A DNA stretch of 64,000 nt from Streptomyces sp. PT12 (GTDB lineage: Bacteria; Actinomycetota; Actinomycetes; Streptomycetales; Streptomycetaceae): positions 62,001-126,000 of the forward strand of contig NZ_QEST01000069.1 of the NCBI RefSeq assembly GCF_003311645.1. The letters run 5' to 3'. Of the stretch, positions 62,969-64,000 are shown piece by piece (the first letter of the stretch is position 1; each line of letters opens with the position of its first letter). Under the pieces are notes generated by a model, which worked only from the letters and a program-made list of their open reading frames with translations, ran no database searches and was not told the origin of the DNA. The position numbers and the translations under genes were made by a program.

Positions 62969-63004
62969 GATGGGCCCGGAGCGACGGATCGCTCCGGGCC
63001 CATC
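62969..63004. terminator. Bidirectional hairpin terminator
   Basis: GATGGGCCCGGAGCGA (62969-62984) pairs perfectly with TCGCTCCGGGCCCATC (62989-63004) around a 4-nt loop. It separates the zinc-ribbon gene and the convergent surface-protein gene (stop at 63035). Confidence 0.85.
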
Positions 63005-63034
63005 ACGTGGTGCGACGGACTGCTACCGACCCGC

Positions 63035-63904
63035 TCAGGCGGGGGTGGCGCCGCCCTTGTTGATCAGACGCGGCAGGTAACGGAAGCCCACACCACCGGC
63101 GATCATGGTGGCGGCACCGATGATCAGCAGCGTCTGGTTGGTGGAGGAGCCGGTCTCCGCGAGCTCGCCCTCGTCTTCCTCGGGGGCGGTGATGTCCTCG
63201 GTCGGGTCCTCCTGCTCGATGGGGCTGCTGGCGCCCTCGCTGTCAGGGTCGGGGCCCGTGGCGCCCTCGTTCACACCCTGGACGCTGGAGCCACCCTGCT
63301 CGGCGCCCCCCTCCTCGCCACCACCCTGCTCGGCGCCACCTTCCTCGGCACCGCCTTCCTCACCGCCACCCTGCTCGGCGCCACCTTCCTCGGCACCGCC
63401 TTCCTCGCCACCACCCTGCTCGGCGCCACCTTCCTCGGCACCGCCTTCCTCGCCACCACCCTGCTCGGCGCCACCTTCCTCGGCACCGCCTTCCTCGCCA
63501 CCACCCTGCTCGGCGCCACCTTCCTCGGCACCGCCTTCCTCGCCACCACCCTGCTCGGCGCCACCTTCCTCGGCACCGCCTTCCTCGCCACCACCCTGCT
63601 CGGCGCCACCTTCCTCGGCACCGCCTTCCTCACCGCCACCCTGCTCGGCGCCACCCTCTTCGGCACCGCCTTCCTCGCCACCACCCTGCTCGGCGCCACC
63701 TTCGGCACCCTCGACGAGGCCGACGATGCCGCCGTCAGCGCCACCGGCGATGCCGACGATGCTGTTCTCCTGAGCGGTGTTGGTCTTCGCCTCGCTGTTG
63801 TTGCTGGCCGACGCGGTGCCGACCACGGCGATCGAGGCCCCCGCGGCGAACACCGCGGCCGCGGCCGCGCGCGCCATGTTGGCGCGAGTCTTGGGACTGG
63901 CCAT
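63035..63904 (-). CDS. Sortase-anchored surface protein with 15-residue Gly/Glu repeats
   Basis: This is a 289-residue cell-wall protein. Its signal peptide (ANMARAAAAAVFAAGASIAVVGTASA) is followed by a short Asn/Thr region and then a low-complexity acidic domain with eight near-identical GGGEEGGAEEGGAEQ units. A Ser/Glu/Asp-rich stalk ends in LAETG, followed by a hydrophobic helix (LLIIGAATMIAGGVGF) and a basic tail, the full sortase signal. LAxTG is the type used by actinobacterial class E sortases. ATG at 63904 is clear. A structural or adhesive role is inferred. Confidence 0.88.
   Translation of the reverse strand: MASPKTRANMARAAAAAVFAAGASIAVVGTASASNNSEAKTNTAQENSIVGIAGGADGGIVGLVEGAEGGAEQGGGEEGGAEEGGAEQGGGEEGGAEEGGAEQGGGEEGGAEEGGAEQGGGEEGGAEEGGAEQGGGEEGGAEEGGAEQGGGEEGGAEEGGAEQGGGEEGGAEEGGAEQGGGEEGGAEEGGAEQGGGEEGGAEQGGSSVQGVNEGATGPDPDSEGASSPIEQEDPTEDITAPEEDEGELAETGSSTNQTLLIIGAATMIAGGVGFRYLPRLINKGGATPA
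63335..63705. repeat. Eight 45-bp tandem repeats inside the surface-protein gene
   Basis: The period is exactly 45 bp. Units differ at only a few positions (CCACCA versus ACCGCC, CTTCTT versus TTCCTC), most in third codon positions. Partial units flank the block on both sides. Such identity implies recent expansion or gene conversion, so copy number may vary between strains. Confidence 0.9.
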
Positions 63905-64000
63905 GTGATCCACTACCCCCTGTAGTTGTTCGATGAGTGACAAGGTCCCGTCTGGGGCAGCCTCTCGCAAGGGCAGCGCGGCCGCAGGGAGCCGTCGGTC

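Noticed and set aside
63335-63705. Regular 45-bp repeats resembling a CRISPR array
   Set aside because: There are no spacers; the repeats are contiguous, in frame and encode Gly/Glu units of a surface protein with signal peptide and LAETG.

Overview
The window is very GC-rich, gene-dense chromosomal DNA from a streptomycete (Streptomyces or a close relative). The evidence is an SsgA-family sporulation protein, an ssrA/smpB pair with a streptomycete-type tag, hppD, the Mec+/CysO/CysM cysteine system, NnaR-NarK, GTG/TTG starts with strong Shine-Dalgarno sequences, and blocks of core gene order that, from memory, match Streptomyces (pncB/clpS; ssgG/lrp/hppD; murA/hup/malic enzyme; ftsE/ftsX/smpB/ssrA).

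Left part (0-15.7 kb): the end of a class F sortase; rdgB; a GH42 beta-galactosidase sugar-uptake operon (lacI-type regulator, binding protein, two permeases, GH42 enzyme) with a perfect 24-bp operator; rph; an MBL hydrolase; rodA; cysM-cysO-mec; an alanine/sodium symporter; a DUF2017 protein and clpS. The lacI-type gene appears to carry two compensating frameshifts. Next (15.8-28.3 kb): pncB and pncA, a secreted M6 metalloprotease, two RDD membrane proteins, a GNAT enzyme, ssgG, an Lrp regulator, hppD, a Lon-type (S16) membrane protease and an IclR regulator.

Middle (28.5-47.2 kb): a DEAD/DEAH helicase, a Doc/ribbon-helix-helix toxin-antitoxin pair with a three-core GGTACC operator, an MFS pump, a three-gene molybdenum hydroxylase operon whose large subunit seems to lack the catalytic glutamate, DUF3039 and YqgE proteins, murA, hup, malic enzyme, a HelD-like helicase, and the nitrate pair nnaR-narK.

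The most unusual part is 47.5-52.2 kb. A 45-codon gene, which ordinary gene finding would probably miss, encodes a peptide with a Sec signal and the C-terminus GTTSLWY. It lies divergent from two tandem paralogous regulators (winged-helix N-terminus, LuxR-type C-terminus) and upstream of an ATP-grasp ligase and a short DUF1015-like protein. Four 9-bp direct repeats lie between the peptide and ligase genes. The layout resembles an exported peptide-pheromone system; that function is inferred, not shown.

Right part (52.3-64 kb): an LLM flavin enzyme, MarR, hemerythrin and LysR genes, an MFS gene whose end overlaps a penicillin-binding protein gene on the other strand, ssrA with its terminator and a 106-bp-period duplication, smpB, an S41 protease, ftsX, ftsE, a 64-residue zinc-ribbon membrane protein, and an LAETG-anchored surface protein with eight 15-residue Gly/Glu repeats.
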